Source of the DNA: CAYVQZ01 sp964453435
Lineage (GTDB): Bacteria; Abyssobacteria; SURF-5
Length of the DNA: 64,000 bases
Direction of reading: 5' to 3'
Assembly: GCA_964453435.1 (NCBI GenBank)
Contig: CAYVQZ010000014.1
Coordinates: 14,116-78,115, forward strand
Shown here one piece after another: positions 7,633 to 16,558 of this stretch; position 1 is the first letter of the stretch; every line of letters begins with the position of its first letter. The notes beneath the pieces were generated by a model that saw only the letters and a list, made by a program, of their open reading frames with translations, was not told the origin of the DNA and did not search any database. The translations under genes were made by a program, and so were the position numbers.

Positions 7633-8604
7633 ATGAAGATGCGTATCAAGCTTTCGGGAGCATTGTTCTGCTCGCTTCTCGCATTGCTGGTGTCGCAGCC
7701 CTTCGCCGACGCAGAAAACTTTCGCTGTGACGGAGTCGTTGTCGATGCGACACCGGGAAGTCCGACAGACGACCCGGAGGTTCCGGCGGATTTCTTCATT
7801 GTCACCGAAGGTCGGCTCGAAGCCTCTCCTGCGGACGTTTTCGAGATATTTCGTCCAATCATGATACGGGAATCGAAACGCGAACATCAATTATGGTCAT
7901 TCATAGGACGCTTGCGAGTTATTGACATACAGGGAGCAGCTTTGGTCGGGCGTCTGGTTGAGTTTGCCCCGAGGCTCGAGCATCCCCGCGTGCGTTACGA
8001 AACCGTGATGCTGGGAGATTGCCTGGTTCGAGTGATTTCTGAGGAGCCGCCGAAGGCGATGGAAGAGGTCATTCCGGAAATCAGTCCCCCGCCGCTTCGG
8101 CCCGGACCGGCCGTGTCAATCGACCGTCGGGTCATCCCGTCAAAAATCCTTTTCGCATTCGACTCGGCCGAACTCCAGGAGAAATGGAGAGACGAACTCA
8201 GGCAGCTTGCGAGGTTCATAGAGGCCCACCAGCCGACAACAGTGGTTGTGGAAGGACATGCCGACTGGATCGGCTCCGACGCCTACAACGTGAACCTTTC
8301 AAGAAGGCGCGCTCAAGCCGTGGTGGATTATCTGGTGACCCGGCACGGTCTCGCGCGCGGGCTTTTTCTGATAGAGCCGTATGGAGAGTCGCGGCCCGAG
8401 GCCTCCAATTTGACGGCGGAAGGAAGACAACGGAACCGGAGAGTAAAACTTTCGGTTTTGAAGGAAGTCGTCCCAACGACCGATACCGTATTTGTTCCTG
8501 AAGCCGAGTGGCCTCTCGCGGTGGGTTTTGAAAGGCTTGTTCCGGAGGAATCGGAACTGCCTCTTATTCCAGCGACAGCCGAACCGTTGTTGGAAGAACC
8601 ATGA
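7633..8604 (+). CDS. OmpA C-terminal domain protein
   Basis: Exported envelope protein likely to bind peptidoglycan. A signal peptide is visible at residues 1-27 (MKMRIKLS, hydrophobic core, ending ADA-E). The middle region (about 30-160) is of unknown fold and has a proline-rich linker (PPPLRPGP). The OmpA/MotB-like domain spans about 165-275 and carries FAFDSAEL, the VEGHADWIGSDAYN motif and LSRRRAQAV, including the Asp and Arg positions used to hold diaminopimelate. The C-terminal 50 residues are acidic and low in structure. It follows the two small membrane proteins by three bases. Confidence 0.9.
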   Translation: MKMRIKLSGALFCSLLALLVSQPFADAENFRCDGVVVDATPGSPTDDPEVPADFFIVTEGRLEASPADVFEIFRPIMIRESKREHQLWSFIGRLRVIDIQGAALVGRLVEFAPRLEHPRVRYETVMLGDCLVRVISEEPPKAMEEVIPEISPPPLRPGPAVSIDRRVIPSKILFAFDSAELQEKWRDELRQLARFIEAHQPTTVVVEGHADWIGSDAYNVNLSRRRAQAVVDYLVTRHGLARGLFLIEPYGESRPEASNLTAEGRQRNRRVKLSVLKEVVPTTDTVFVPEAEWPLAVGFERLVPEESELPLIPATAEPLLEEP

Positions 8605-8633
8605 GCCGGGCGTGTTCGCGGCAAAGCCGTGGT

Positions 8634-8948
8634 TCATCGGGAAAACTTAGTGACTAACACGAGGCAGCCTTCCTGACTTTCGAACGGCCCGTGCGCCATA
8701 CCCGCCGGAGTAAAGTAATAGGTCCCTTCTCCGTACTCCCTGCCTTCTATGTTGATTGTGCCGCTTAGCACATAAAACGTCTCATTGAGCGGCTCATCAT
8801 GCCGTTCCAACACCGCGCCGGGGGGGATATCCAGCAGTATCGTATAGGTTCCACTCTCTATTTCTGAAGGAAACACTTTCATTTTGACTCCCGGATACGG
8901 CCCGTCAACCCACTCCAAATCATGTACGTTCGCGAATATTCTCTTCAT
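8634..8948 (-). CDS. Cupin domain protein
   Basis: A 104-residue single-domain cupin. The double-stranded beta-helix is indicated by PPGAVLERHDEPLNETFYVLSG, in which H50, H/E near 57 and Y59 fall in cupin motif 1, and by PAGMAHGPF, the motif 2 histidine. It probably binds one metal ion; the substrate is unknown. I chose the ATG at 8948 because GGAGAAAT lies ten bases upstream; a longer open frame to 9059 lacks this. It converges with the OmpA gene. Confidence 0.82.
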   Translation of the reverse strand: MKRIFANVHDLEWVDGPYPGVKMKVFPSEIESGTYTILLDIPPGAVLERHDEPLNETFYVLSGTINIEGREYGEGTYYFTPAGMAHGPFESQEGCLVLVTKFSR

Positions 8949-9074
8949 TTCGATTTCTCCAGATTGTTCATCGGGGATTCCAGCGTTTCGTTCCGTGTAT
9001 TTTCTCACTATATCAACAAGAGGCGTTTCAATCAACAAGTTCAATAAAAAGGGGGGCACGAACGGAATGAACGG

Positions 9075-9773
9075 TCAAAAATCAAAAAATCCGTTGCGGA
9101 AAACCGGGTTATACTCAATCTCCGTCCATTCCGCCGTCAAGCTGTCGCCATTGGGTCGCAGAATTTCTTTTCTCAGCAGAGTCAGCAAGTGCGAATCCAG
9201 CCAAGTTTTTTCGCAATAGCCGTCGCTTCCTTCCATCACGATGAGGAGCCTGGCGCCGCCGTTTACAGCTTTCACATGCGAGCAGGGAAAGTCATCCATT
9301 CGTGACTCGGTTTCCTTCAGCAGGGTCACCCAATCGGAATGAATGAAGTTGCGGCCCCACAAGTCGAACAAGCGCGTGTCGTCCGGCCTCAGAGTCACGG
9401 GGAATACCGAAAAGAGTCCCTCGCGTCTGCCGCGAATGGTTCCGTCCCCGCGAAGCAGGACGCTGTGTCCCTTGGTCTGTCCCTCGATGACATACATGCG
9501 GAGTAAGCCCGGCTTTTTGAAATAGAGATAATACTCACTATGCTCGGCCTGCTTGCCTCTGGTCAGGTCAAGCGTCAGCTTGCATCGGTAGGAATCGAGA
9601 TTCCGACACATTTCGATTGCCCGGCTGAGAATAACGCCGGGCGCCAATTGATCGGCGTACGCGCCGTCCGCAATGAGCATCGGCGCCAGAATGAGGGAAA
9701 GAACGATGGCTCCGATGCTGGGAGCGGCATGCGTGGAATGGTGACGAGAGGGAATGTGGCTCAGCAGTCTCAC
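9075..9773 (-). CDS. Exported LolA-like outer-membrane lipoprotein carrier family protein
   Basis: About 232 residues. A long N-terminal region ends in a hydrophobic stretch (19-38) with cleavage plausible after AYA. The mature part has the beta-rich pattern of LolA/DUF1571-type proteins: an early YRCKLTLDL strand, YYLYFKKPGLLRMYV, and the late TWLDSHLLTLLRKEI strand. Such proteins bind lipids in the periplasm, but assignment below superfamily level is not possible. Start is GTG with GGGAGAAC ten bases upstream. It is divergent from the cytochrome gene at 9999. Confidence 0.6.
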   Translation of the reverse strand: MRLLSHIPSRHHSTHAAPSIGAIVLSLILAPMLIADGAYADQLAPGVILSRAIEMCRNLDSYRCKLTLDLTRGKQAEHSEYYLYFKKPGLLRMYVIEGQTKGHSVLLRGDGTIRGRREGLFSVFPVTLRPDDTRLFDLWGRNFIHSDWVTLLKETESRMDDFPCSHVKAVNGGARLLIVMEGSDGYCEKTWLDSHLLTLLRKEILRPNGDSLTAEWTEIEYNPVFRNGFFDF

Positions 9774-9998
9774 GGGCTGTACGTTCTCCCAAATGACAGC
9801 TCTTAAAAAGGCGTCCGCCTGCTGATATTTTACTATGCGCTCAGGGAAGAAGCAAACTCCGAGGAACGGCTGCGGCCTATTCTCTCAATTTGTTTTCGTC
9901 ATCATATCTTGCCGGTGGGCGCACTGATATGCATAGTGGAAACATACGATGTTTTCCCCCCACAGCAAACCCACAGCAAAAAGGAGGAGACACCGAAG

Positions 9999-10628
9999 AT
10001 GGGGAAATTTATTTCGGGGCTTATAGTGGGAATTGGTATATGCGGCATAGTCGGTGGGGTGATTGGGTTTTACACTCTGGGCCAGAAGGCGACAGTAGAA
10101 GCGCCGGACTGGGAATCGTATGTGATTAAGCATCTGAAAAATTTGAGGATTCCCGAGGCGGGACCGCCCGCTTCTCCATTTGAAATCACCGACGCATATC
10201 TTCTGCAAGAAGCGGAGCACTATAATCATCATTGCGCCGTTTGTCATGACCTTGAAGGCGACGCCGATTCCGCTTTTGCCAAAGCGTTTTATCCTCCGGT
10301 ATCAGACCTCACCTCTGAGCGCGTCCAGAACTACTCCGACCGTCAACTTAAGTGGATCGTCGAATATGGAATCCGCTACACAGGGATGCCCGGGTGGGAA
10401 AACATTATCGACGAAGAGAACCAATGGAAGATCATTAACTACATGCGCGTCTTCGCCGGCCCCGCCCAGGCGGAGAAATTCGAGGAACTTTTGAAAGAAC
10501 AAGGAAAATGGAAGGTCGGGTCTCCCGGCGAGCACGAGCATCATCACGGGGATAAATTGGAGGATGTCTCTTATCCATCGGACGAAGCAAAACACCACGA
10601 CCACTCCGCTCATCAGCATGAGCACTGA
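9999..10628 (+). CDS. Membrane-anchored mono-haem cytochrome c with His-rich tail
   Basis: Periplasmic electron carrier anchored by an N-terminal helix (residues 4-26). The haem is bound at C79, C82 and H83 (CAVCH), and M130 in YTGMPGW is the likely sixth ligand, typical of class I cytochrome c. The last 32 residues hold ten histidines in clusters such as EHEHHHGD and HHDHSAHQHEH, which look like a metal-binding tail; this is not a usual part of the family. Start ATG at 9999 is preceded by AAGGAGGAG. No oxidase genes are adjacent. Confidence 0.88.
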   Translation: MGKFISGLIVGIGICGIVGGVIGFYTLGQKATVEAPDWESYVIKHLKNLRIPEAGPPASPFEITDAYLLQEAEHYNHHCAVCHDLEGDADSAFAKAFYPPVSDLTSERVQNYSDRQLKWIVEYGIRYTGMPGWENIIDEENQWKIINYMRVFAGPAQAEKFEELLKEQGKWKVGSPGEHEHHHGDKLEDVSYPSDEAKHHDHSAHQHEH

Positions 10629-10746
10629 TGGTCACCGCCCTTTTTGCGTGCAGCGCGCCGGAAAACCTCGACCTTTTCGGAAATATTGGCCGCTGGCGCA
10701 GAGGCAGGCCTTGTGCTCAAGGTGCGCGGCGCTGTTGACCGTATCC

Positions 10747-10775
10747 TTGACGACTGCGTGACACTCTGTTAGAAT
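10747..10775 (+). promoter_or_regulatory. Sigma70-type promoter for the TPR glycosyltransferase gene
   Basis: TTGACG (10747-10752), a 17-base spacer, and TAGAAT (10770-10775). It lies about 50 bases before the ATG at 10826 and nothing else competes in the 197-base intergenic space. Confidence 0.6.
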
Positions 10776-10825
10776 TTATCTGCCCGTGATAACGAAACCA
10801 GTCAAATCCTTCCGTTGTCGATCGA

Positions 10826-12634
10826 ATGGACACGCCTAGTCCGGCTCGAGTGCTGATTCTGCTGACGCTCGCAGTGTTGCTCGTCTACGCTAATTCGCTC
10901 AATGTAGACTTTGTTTACGATGACTATGCTTTCGTGTGGAATAACCGGGAAATCCGAACGTTCACACCCTTTTCGAAATTTTTTCTCTCACCCGAGGCAT
11001 TCTCGAACCCTGTCAGTTACCATGTATATCGGCCGCTCGCTACGCTGACATTCGCAATCAATTACGCTCTTCATGGATTGCACCCAGCGGGTTACCACGC
11101 GGCGAACCTTTTCTTTCACACGCTCAATGCGTTCCTGGTGCTCGTTTTGCTGCGCCGCATCGGATTCAGCGAAAACCCTGCGTTTGCAGGAGCGCTCGTT
11201 TTTGCCATTCATCCGGTCCATATCGAAGCGGTGACTTGGATTTCCGGACGCGGGAACGTTCTTTTCCTCTTTTTCTTTCTTCTGTCGTACCTCTTCTACG
11301 TGAAAGCAGGTTCGCTCTCGAATGGGCGCAAGATTGTTTTCCTTTTTACTGCCGCCATCGCATACGGCTTGTCCCTTCTCGCCAAGGAGATGGCTTTTCC
11401 GCTTCCGGTCCTTCTGTTCGGACACGACCTGTATTTCCGTCGGGAATGGAGCAGGAAAGAACGAGTTTCGAGATTAGTCTATTATTTACCGTTCGCCATC
11501 ATCGCACTGGGATATTTTGTTTTGAGGTCGTCGGTCCTGGGGCGAATTGGACAGGTCACATATCACGGAGGAAGCATTTATGGAACCTTTTTGCTAATGC
11601 TAAAAGCCTTTGCCACTTATGTGCGGTTGCTTTTTGTTCCGGTGGAATTATCCCTGTCACGTCATTTTCAACCCCCCCGTTCCATACTGGAACCGGAAAT
11701 TGTGGCGAGTTTTTGTTTTGTTCTGTTCGCAGGCATCCTATGCTTCTTCACATTCCGGCGGCATCGAAGGCTATCATTCAGCATATACTGGTTCGCAATC
11801 ACCCTCCTTCCGGTTTCGAACATAATTCCGGTCAATGCAATCGTGGCGGACCGGTTCCTCTACGGTCCGTCCATCGCATTTTGCATACTGATGGCTTGCT
11901 GGATTTCGACTTTATGGCGGAAACCTGACTTAAAGAGGGCGCTGATTGCCGGCCAAGTCGGAGTCTTTTTTGTTTTTGGCGTTCTCTCGGTGGGGCGAAA
12001 CAACGACTGGCGGAACACATTTGTTCTGTGGTCAAAGACCGCAGAAAACTCTCCCACAAGTTTTGTCGCGTTCAACAATCTCGGTTTGGAATATATGAAG
12101 AGGGGACAATTCGCGGAGGCCGAGAAGGCCTTGAAGAACGCCTTGGAAATCAAAGCCGACCTGCCCGAAACGCATATTAATCTTGCCCGAATTCATGTGC
12201 AGATGAACCGGTTCGACATGGCGCGACACCACTATGAGGCTGCGCTGAGCCATGGGGAAACGGCGCCGGACGTGCATTACGAACTGGGCGCGCTGCGTGA
12301 ACAGATGGGAAACGCCAGTGATGCCTTGTATCATTACCAGAAGGCGGTGGAACAACGGCCCGATATGGTCGAAGCCCATCGACGGCTGGCCGCTCTATAC
12401 GAGACTCGCGACACAGACCAGGCAATAAACCATTTGAAAATGGTTTTGTCCTTGAAACCGGATGATGCGGATGCTCATTACCGATTGGGAATGCTTTACT
12501 ACCGCGTGGGAAATTTCCAGGAGGCGAGAGACGCTTTGCTGAAAACCCTTTCGTTGAATCCCGGAAAAACTCACGCGCGGAACCTGCTGGAAAAGGTCGA
12601 GGATCGCTCAAACAGCGGCAAAATTTCTGATTGA
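10826..12634 (+). CDS. Multi-pass membrane glycosyltransferase-like protein with C-terminal TPRs (TMTC type)
   Basis: A 602-residue protein. The first two thirds hold about ten membrane helices. An early acidic DFVYDDY motif in the first loop is characteristic of GT-C glycosyltransferases, followed by YRPLATLTFA and HPVHIEAVTWISGR, as in TMTC/DUF1736-type O-mannosyltransferase-like proteins. From about residue 410 there are at least five TPR units (for example NLGLEYMKRGQFAEAEKAL and HYRLGMLYYRVGNFQEA). It probably transfers sugar from a polyprenyl-phosphate donor outside the membrane, with TPRs binding a partner or acceptor. Substrate unknown. Confidence 0.8.
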   Translation: MDTPSPARVLILLTLAVLLVYANSLNVDFVYDDYAFVWNNREIRTFTPFSKFFLSPEAFSNPVSYHVYRPLATLTFAINYALHGLHPAGYHAANLFFHTLNAFLVLVLLRRIGFSENPAFAGALVFAIHPVHIEAVTWISGRGNVLFLFFFLLSYLFYVKAGSLSNGRKIVFLFTAAIAYGLSLLAKEMAFPLPVLLFGHDLYFRREWSRKERVSRLVYYLPFAIIALGYFVLRSSVLGRIGQVTYHGGSIYGTFLLMLKAFATYVRLLFVPVELSLSRHFQPPRSILEPEIVASFCFVLFAGILCFFTFRRHRRLSFSIYWFAITLLPVSNIIPVNAIVADRFLYGPSIAFCILMACWISTLWRKPDLKRALIAGQVGVFFVFGVLSVGRNNDWRNTFVLWSKTAENSPTSFVAFNNLGLEYMKRGQFAEAEKALKNALEIKADLPETHINLARIHVQMNRFDMARHHYEAALSHGETAPDVHYELGALREQMGNASDALYHYQKAVEQRPDMVEAHRRLAALYETRDTDQAINHLKMVLSLKPDDADAHYRLGMLYYRVGNFQEARDALLKTLSLNPGKTHARNLLEKVEDRSNSGKISD

Positions 12635-12660
12635 CACCACTCTTAAATTTGTGTTAGTAT
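12631..12660 (+). promoter_or_regulatory. Promoter for the lysA-disA-pyr operon
   Basis: TTGACA (12631-12636) overlaps the stop codon of the preceding gene. After an 18-base spacer comes TAGTAT (12655-12660) within TTAGTATAAAT. It lies about 100 bases before lysA, leaving a leader with an inverted repeat. Confidence 0.55.
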
Positions 12661-12669
12661 AAATGGCCG

Positions 12670-12729
12670 AACGAGTTAGAGCAGAAAAGGGAGGAGCGCC
12701 CGGCTGGAGCTTTGACCTCGTAACTCGTT
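12670..12729 (+). promoter_or_regulatory. Structured leader upstream of lysA (9-bp inverted repeat)
   Basis: AACGAGTTA at 12670-12678 pairs perfectly with TAACTCGTT at 12721-12729, enclosing 42 purine-rich bases. It starts just downstream of the predicted -10 element, so it would fold near the 5' end of the mRNA. It does not match a lysine riboswitch, which is much longer. It could be a protein-binding stem or a small unclassified leader. Confidence 0.35.
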
Positions 12730-12760
12730 AACCACCTGATACTTAAGCAAAGCGCTCTCT

Positions 12761-14008
12761 ATGAATCTATTCGAGTACAAAGACGGCGTGTTGCATTGTG
12801 AGGATGTCCCGGTTCCGCAGATTGCGGAAAAATCGGACACTCCCTTCTATCTATACAGCAAGAACACGTTGTTGCGTCATTATTACAGGCTCGAGCAAGC
12901 ACTCGCCGAAATCGACCACATCATATGTTACGCAATGAAGGCGAACCCATCTCTCGCCCTGTGTAAAATTCTCGCGGACGCCGGCGCCGGAGCGGACGTC
13001 GTGTCAGGCGGTGAACTGATGCGCGCCACTCGAGCAGGCATCCCGAGCGACAAAATAGTGTTCAATGGAAACGGTAAAACCGCAGAGGAACTTCGGCTCG
13101 CGCTCGAGCATGATGTTCTGATGGTGAATGTCGACTCCGAGAGCGAACTCAGGCTGCTTAATCGAATCGCTGGCGAAATGGGGCGCACGGCCCGTGTCGC
13201 TTTGAGAGTGAATCCGGACATCGATCCCCGCACACACCCCTACATCTCAACGGGGCTGAAAGAGAACAAGTTCGGGATTGCAATCGAGCAGGCGATGGAG
13301 TATTACAAGCAGGCCGCGTCGATGTCAAATATCGAGGTGATCGGAATTCACAAGCACATCGGCTCCCAGATCGTGGACCTTTCTCCGTTTGTGGACAGCT
13401 TGGAACGGATCACTTCTCTTGTGGTCGAATTGAACAGGATGGGGCTCGACTTGCGTTACATCGATATGGGTGGAGGAATCGGGATTACTTACAACGACGA
13501 GTCACCGCCTTCCTTTGAAGCGTATGTCGGTGGCATTCGGCCGTTTATCGAGGAGTCGGGCTGCACCCTCATTGTGGAACCGGGCCGTGTTCTTGTCGGG
13601 AATGCCGGTATCTTGGTGACCCGCGTGCTGCACATCAAGAACTCCGGCGTCAAGACCTTTGTTGTCGTGGACGCCGCTATGAATGATTTGCTGCGACCGA
13701 GCTTCTATGGAGGATATCATCGAATTGTCCCGGTCATGGCGCCCGATGAGAATTCGGCAACCATGGTGGCTGACGTAGTGGGCGGGATATGCGAATCAAG
13801 TGACTTCTTCGCACGAGAAAGGGAGCTTCCCGAACTTAGAGCGGGTGACTTGATAGCGGTCATGAGCGCAGGAGCGTACGGGTCTGCGATGTCGTCCAAT
13901 TATAATTCGAGGCCTCTCATTGCCGAACTTCTGGTTGACGGAGCCGGGACAAAAGTGATCCGCCGGCGTCAAACCTTTGAGGAAATGGTCACATTAGAAT
14001 CGTTCTAG
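12761..14008 (+). CDS. lysA: Diaminopimelate decarboxylase
   Basis: Last step of lysine synthesis: meso-diaminopimelate to lysine plus CO2, using PLP. The PLP lysine is K60 in CYAMKANP. Other family marks are HKHIGSQI, MGGGIGI, VEPGRVLVG, the substrate-side MNDLLRPSFYGGYH, and the C-terminal CESSDFFA whose cysteine contributes across the dimer interface. Length 415 is normal. It is the first gene after a clear promoter and is followed 40 bases later by disA and the pyrimidine genes. Confidence 0.96.
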   Translation: MNLFEYKDGVLHCEDVPVPQIAEKSDTPFYLYSKNTLLRHYYRLEQALAEIDHIICYAMKANPSLALCKILADAGAGADVVSGGELMRATRAGIPSDKIVFNGNGKTAEELRLALEHDVLMVNVDSESELRLLNRIAGEMGRTARVALRVNPDIDPRTHPYISTGLKENKFGIAIEQAMEYYKQAASMSNIEVIGIHKHIGSQIVDLSPFVDSLERITSLVVELNRMGLDLRYIDMGGGIGITYNDESPPSFEAYVGGIRPFIEESGCTLIVEPGRVLVGNAGILVTRVLHIKNSGVKTFVVVDAAMNDLLRPSFYGGYHRIVPVMAPDENSATMVADVVGGICESSDFFARERELPELRAGDLIAVMSAGAYGSAMSSNYNSRPLIAELLVDGAGTKVIRRRQTFEEMVTLESF

Positions 14009-14048
14009 TGGGTATCCGGCGCCACGGTCAAAGGCAAAGGGACCGCAT

Positions 14049-15134
14049 ATGACTCCTTCTGACAAATCACGCCTTTATGAGGACAAGAAGTTTCTTGAGG
14101 CGATTCGAAAGCTTGCCCCGGGCACTGCTCTGCGAGAGGGTTTGTCATATATCATCCAAGGAGGCACCGGCGGGCTCATCGTCGTAAGCAGCAGCTCGAA
14201 GTCGCGGTCTCTCGCCGAGGGAGGAGTGAAAATCAATACCCCTTTTCAACCGACATTGCTGTACGAATTGGCCAAGATGGACGGCGCCATTTTCGTGGAT
14301 AAGGACGTAACGCGCATAGTTTCCGCGAACACGTTCCTGGCGCCGGATGAAACCATTCCTTCGGAAGAGACCGGAACCCGGCACAGGGCGGCTCAGCGCT
14401 TCGCCGAGCAGACGGGTGAGATCGTGGTCGCCATTTCGCAAAGACGCTCTAGCGTCACCTTGTATGTCGGCGAGATCAAACACGTGATGGACACTATAGC
14501 GACGCTATTGAACAAGGCGGGTCAGGCTCTCCAAACCCTCGAGAAATACAAGGCGACCCTTGATCGCCTGCTGGTCGAGTTGAGCGTCAGGGAATTGGAG
14601 GATCTGGTTACCATTTTCGACGTGGCACGAACTGTTCAGCATACCGAAATGGTGCTCAGAATAGTTAAGGAGATCGAATATTATATCGTCGAGCTCGGGA
14701 GCGAAGGACGACTGTTGGAAATGCAGTTGCGAGAGTTGGAGGACAGCATCAACGAGGGAATAATGGTCATTCGCGACTATTATCGAGATAAAGAGATTCG
14801 AAGTGAAAAGGAAGTGCTGAGTCGGTTGAGCAAGTTCTCTCCGATGGAGATTCTGAATCTTGGCAACATTTCCAATGCACTGGGTTTCGGACTCAACATC
14901 AGCGCGGTCGACGACTATCTGGTTCCCAGGGGATACCGAATTTTAACAAAAACTCACCGGCTGCCGCGGCCCGTTATCGAGAATCTGGTAAACACCTTCA
15001 ACAACCTGCGGGCCATAATACAAGCTCCCCGCGAAAAACTTATCGCGGTCGAGGGCATGGGCGGTGTCAGAGCCGAAAAACTGAAAGAGGGGCTGAAACT
15101 CCTTCGCAACCAACTCATCTTCGATCTTCACTGA
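14049..15134 (+). CDS. disA: DNA integrity scanning diadenylate cyclase DisA
   Basis: Makes cyclic di-AMP from two ATP and scans DNA for branched structures. The N-terminal DAC domain carries the DGA motif at residues 78-80 (MDGAIFVD) and the RHR motif at 111-113 (GTRHRAAQR), both needed for catalysis. A helical spine follows (about 145-290), then a C-terminal helix-hairpin-helix DNA-binding domain with GMGGVRAEKLKEGL. Length 361 is typical. DisA is best known from spore formers and actinobacteria; here it sits between lysA and the pyr genes in an organism with an outer membrane. Confidence 0.93.
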   Translation: MTPSDKSRLYEDKKFLEAIRKLAPGTALREGLSYIIQGGTGGLIVVSSSSKSRSLAEGGVKINTPFQPTLLYELAKMDGAIFVDKDVTRIVSANTFLAPDETIPSEETGTRHRAAQRFAEQTGEIVVAISQRRSSVTLYVGEIKHVMDTIATLLNKAGQALQTLEKYKATLDRLLVELSVRELEDLVTIFDVARTVQHTEMVLRIVKEIEYYIVELGSEGRLLEMQLRELEDSINEGIMVIRDYYRDKEIRSEKEVLSRLSKFSPMEILNLGNISNALGFGLNISAVDDYLVPRGYRILTKTHRLPRPVIENLVNTFNNLRAIIQAPREKLIAVEGMGGVRAEKLKEGLKLLRNQLIFDLH

Positions 15135-15154
15135 ACGAAGGCGGTTACATTGAA

Positions 15155-16558
15155 GTGACCAGAGCCACTCTCAACCCTTCATGCGAACAAATCCGTTCTG
15201 CACTCATCGATATTCTTTCCGAGTTTGCATGCGAGGTCGGATTGGAGACTTCTGCGAACTCGTCTCGAACGAGCCAGGGAAGAACGCGCGGCAGGTCGCG
15301 CTCCCAGACGCCGGTGGCCGACCTCACTTGGCGCGATGGACCGAACTTCTGTTGGAAATTTTATGTGATGCCGAAGAGGCGGGTGGTCCAACGACTGCGA
15401 GGCGAGTTGCTCGATTATGCGCGCGATGGGATCGTATGTGTCGATTCCTCCGGCAATGTCGGCATTGTTGAGCCCCAGCGGCTGCTCAGGTTCCTCATTG
15501 AGAACGCGATTCTCGGCGACAAGGCTGCCTCATTGTCGAAGAACCTGCCCACCCCGTCGCTCCCGTTTCCGGAGTATCACATCACAGGCGTCTTAAAAAA
15601 GAACAGCCAGTTTCTCAAAGACCATTTTTCCATGCGCATCGGAACGGGCCTCACCCACAAACCGGCGCCGGGACAATTCCTGCAAGTCATGTGCGATTCG
15701 GCGCCACATCGAACGACCGGGCGATATCGGTCGAGCACTTACACCGACCGGCACCGACCTGTCTTGCGCGGAATCGAATTGCGCGAGAAAAAACCGTTCC
15801 TTCGAAGACCGTTCAGCATAGCCTCCTACGGCCCGCCATCGCAAAAACATACACTCGCAGATGCTCGTCGGCTGGGCGCGCAGTGGATTCGTCTTGTTCA
15901 GTGGACGGAATCGGAGTTCGAAATAATTTTCAGAAAGTTGCCTGAGGGTCCCGGAACAACAGCTCTGGCCGACTACGCAGCCGGAGACACCATCGACGTT
16001 ATAGGCCCGCTTGGCCGCGGTTTTACGCTAACTCCGCCGCCCGAAACAGCGCTGCTCGTCGGCGGGGGAATCGGGGCGCCGCCTCTCCTGTTTCTCGCCG
16101 AGGAACTCATTCGCGATGGTGTGACGGTGAAGGTATTCCTCGGGGCCGCCAGCAAATCCCGGCTTCCCTTCCCGGCCCGCGGCGCCCACAAGGACCGGAT
16201 TGCCAGATTCGAGCGATTAGGCGTGAGCCCGGTGGTGTGCACGGATGATGGTAGTTCGGGACGGCGTGGCCTGGTAACCGAGGCGCTTGTCGAGCATATT
16301 GAACGAGAAGGCGTCGACCCGAAATTGACAAAGGTCTTCGCATGTGGTCCGAGGCCGATGCTGGCTGCTCTGAACGGGATCGCAAACCGGTTCGGCCTGG
16401 TATGCGAAGCATTGCTCGAAGAAATGATGGCCTGCGGTTTCGGCGCCTGCATTTCCTGCGTTTGTGCGGTCAAGGAGGCGGGACAAAGAGCGCGGTTCAC
16501 CCGTATTTGCACCGAGGGACCCGCGTTCGATGTGCGAACGGTGATGTGGAATGCCTGA
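15155..16558 (+). CDS. pyrK: Dihydroorotate dehydrogenase electron-transfer subunit (PyrK) with N-terminal extension
   Basis: FAD and [2Fe-2S] subunit that passes electrons from PyrD to NAD+. From about residue 140 it follows the ferredoxin-reductase fold: LRRPFSIAS flavin loop, LGRGF, and LLVGGGIGAPPLLFLAEEL nucleotide site. The [2Fe-2S] cluster is held by the C-terminal ACGFGACISCVC segment and a later cysteine in RICTEGP. At 467 residues it is about 200 longer than usual PyrK. An N-terminal domain of about 130 residues matches nothing I know, and there is a basic, Tyr/Arg-rich insertion around 185-215. Start is GTG at 15155, 20 bases after disA. Confidence 0.88.
   Translation: MTRATLNPSCEQIRSALIDILSEFACEVGLETSANSSRTSQGRTRGRSRSQTPVADLTWRDGPNFCWKFYVMPKRRVVQRLRGELLDYARDGIVCVDSSGNVGIVEPQRLLRFLIENAILGDKAASLSKNLPTPSLPFPEYHITGVLKKNSQFLKDHFSMRIGTGLTHKPAPGQFLQVMCDSAPHRTTGRYRSSTYTDRHRPVLRGIELREKKPFLRRPFSIASYGPPSQKHTLADARRLGAQWIRLVQWTESEFEIIFRKLPEGPGTTALADYAAGDTIDVIGPLGRGFTLTPPPETALLVGGGIGAPPLLFLAEELIRDGVTVKVFLGAASKSRLPFPARGAHKDRIARFERLGVSPVVCTDDGSSGRRGLVTEALVEHIEREGVDPKLTKVFACGPRPMLAALNGIANRFGLVCEALLEEMMACGFGACISCVCAVKEAGQRARFTRICTEGPAFDVRTVMWNA

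Noticed and set aside
12637..12760. Lysine riboswitch upstream of lysA
   Set aside because: Leader is far too short for the lysine riboswitch and lacks its conserved core.
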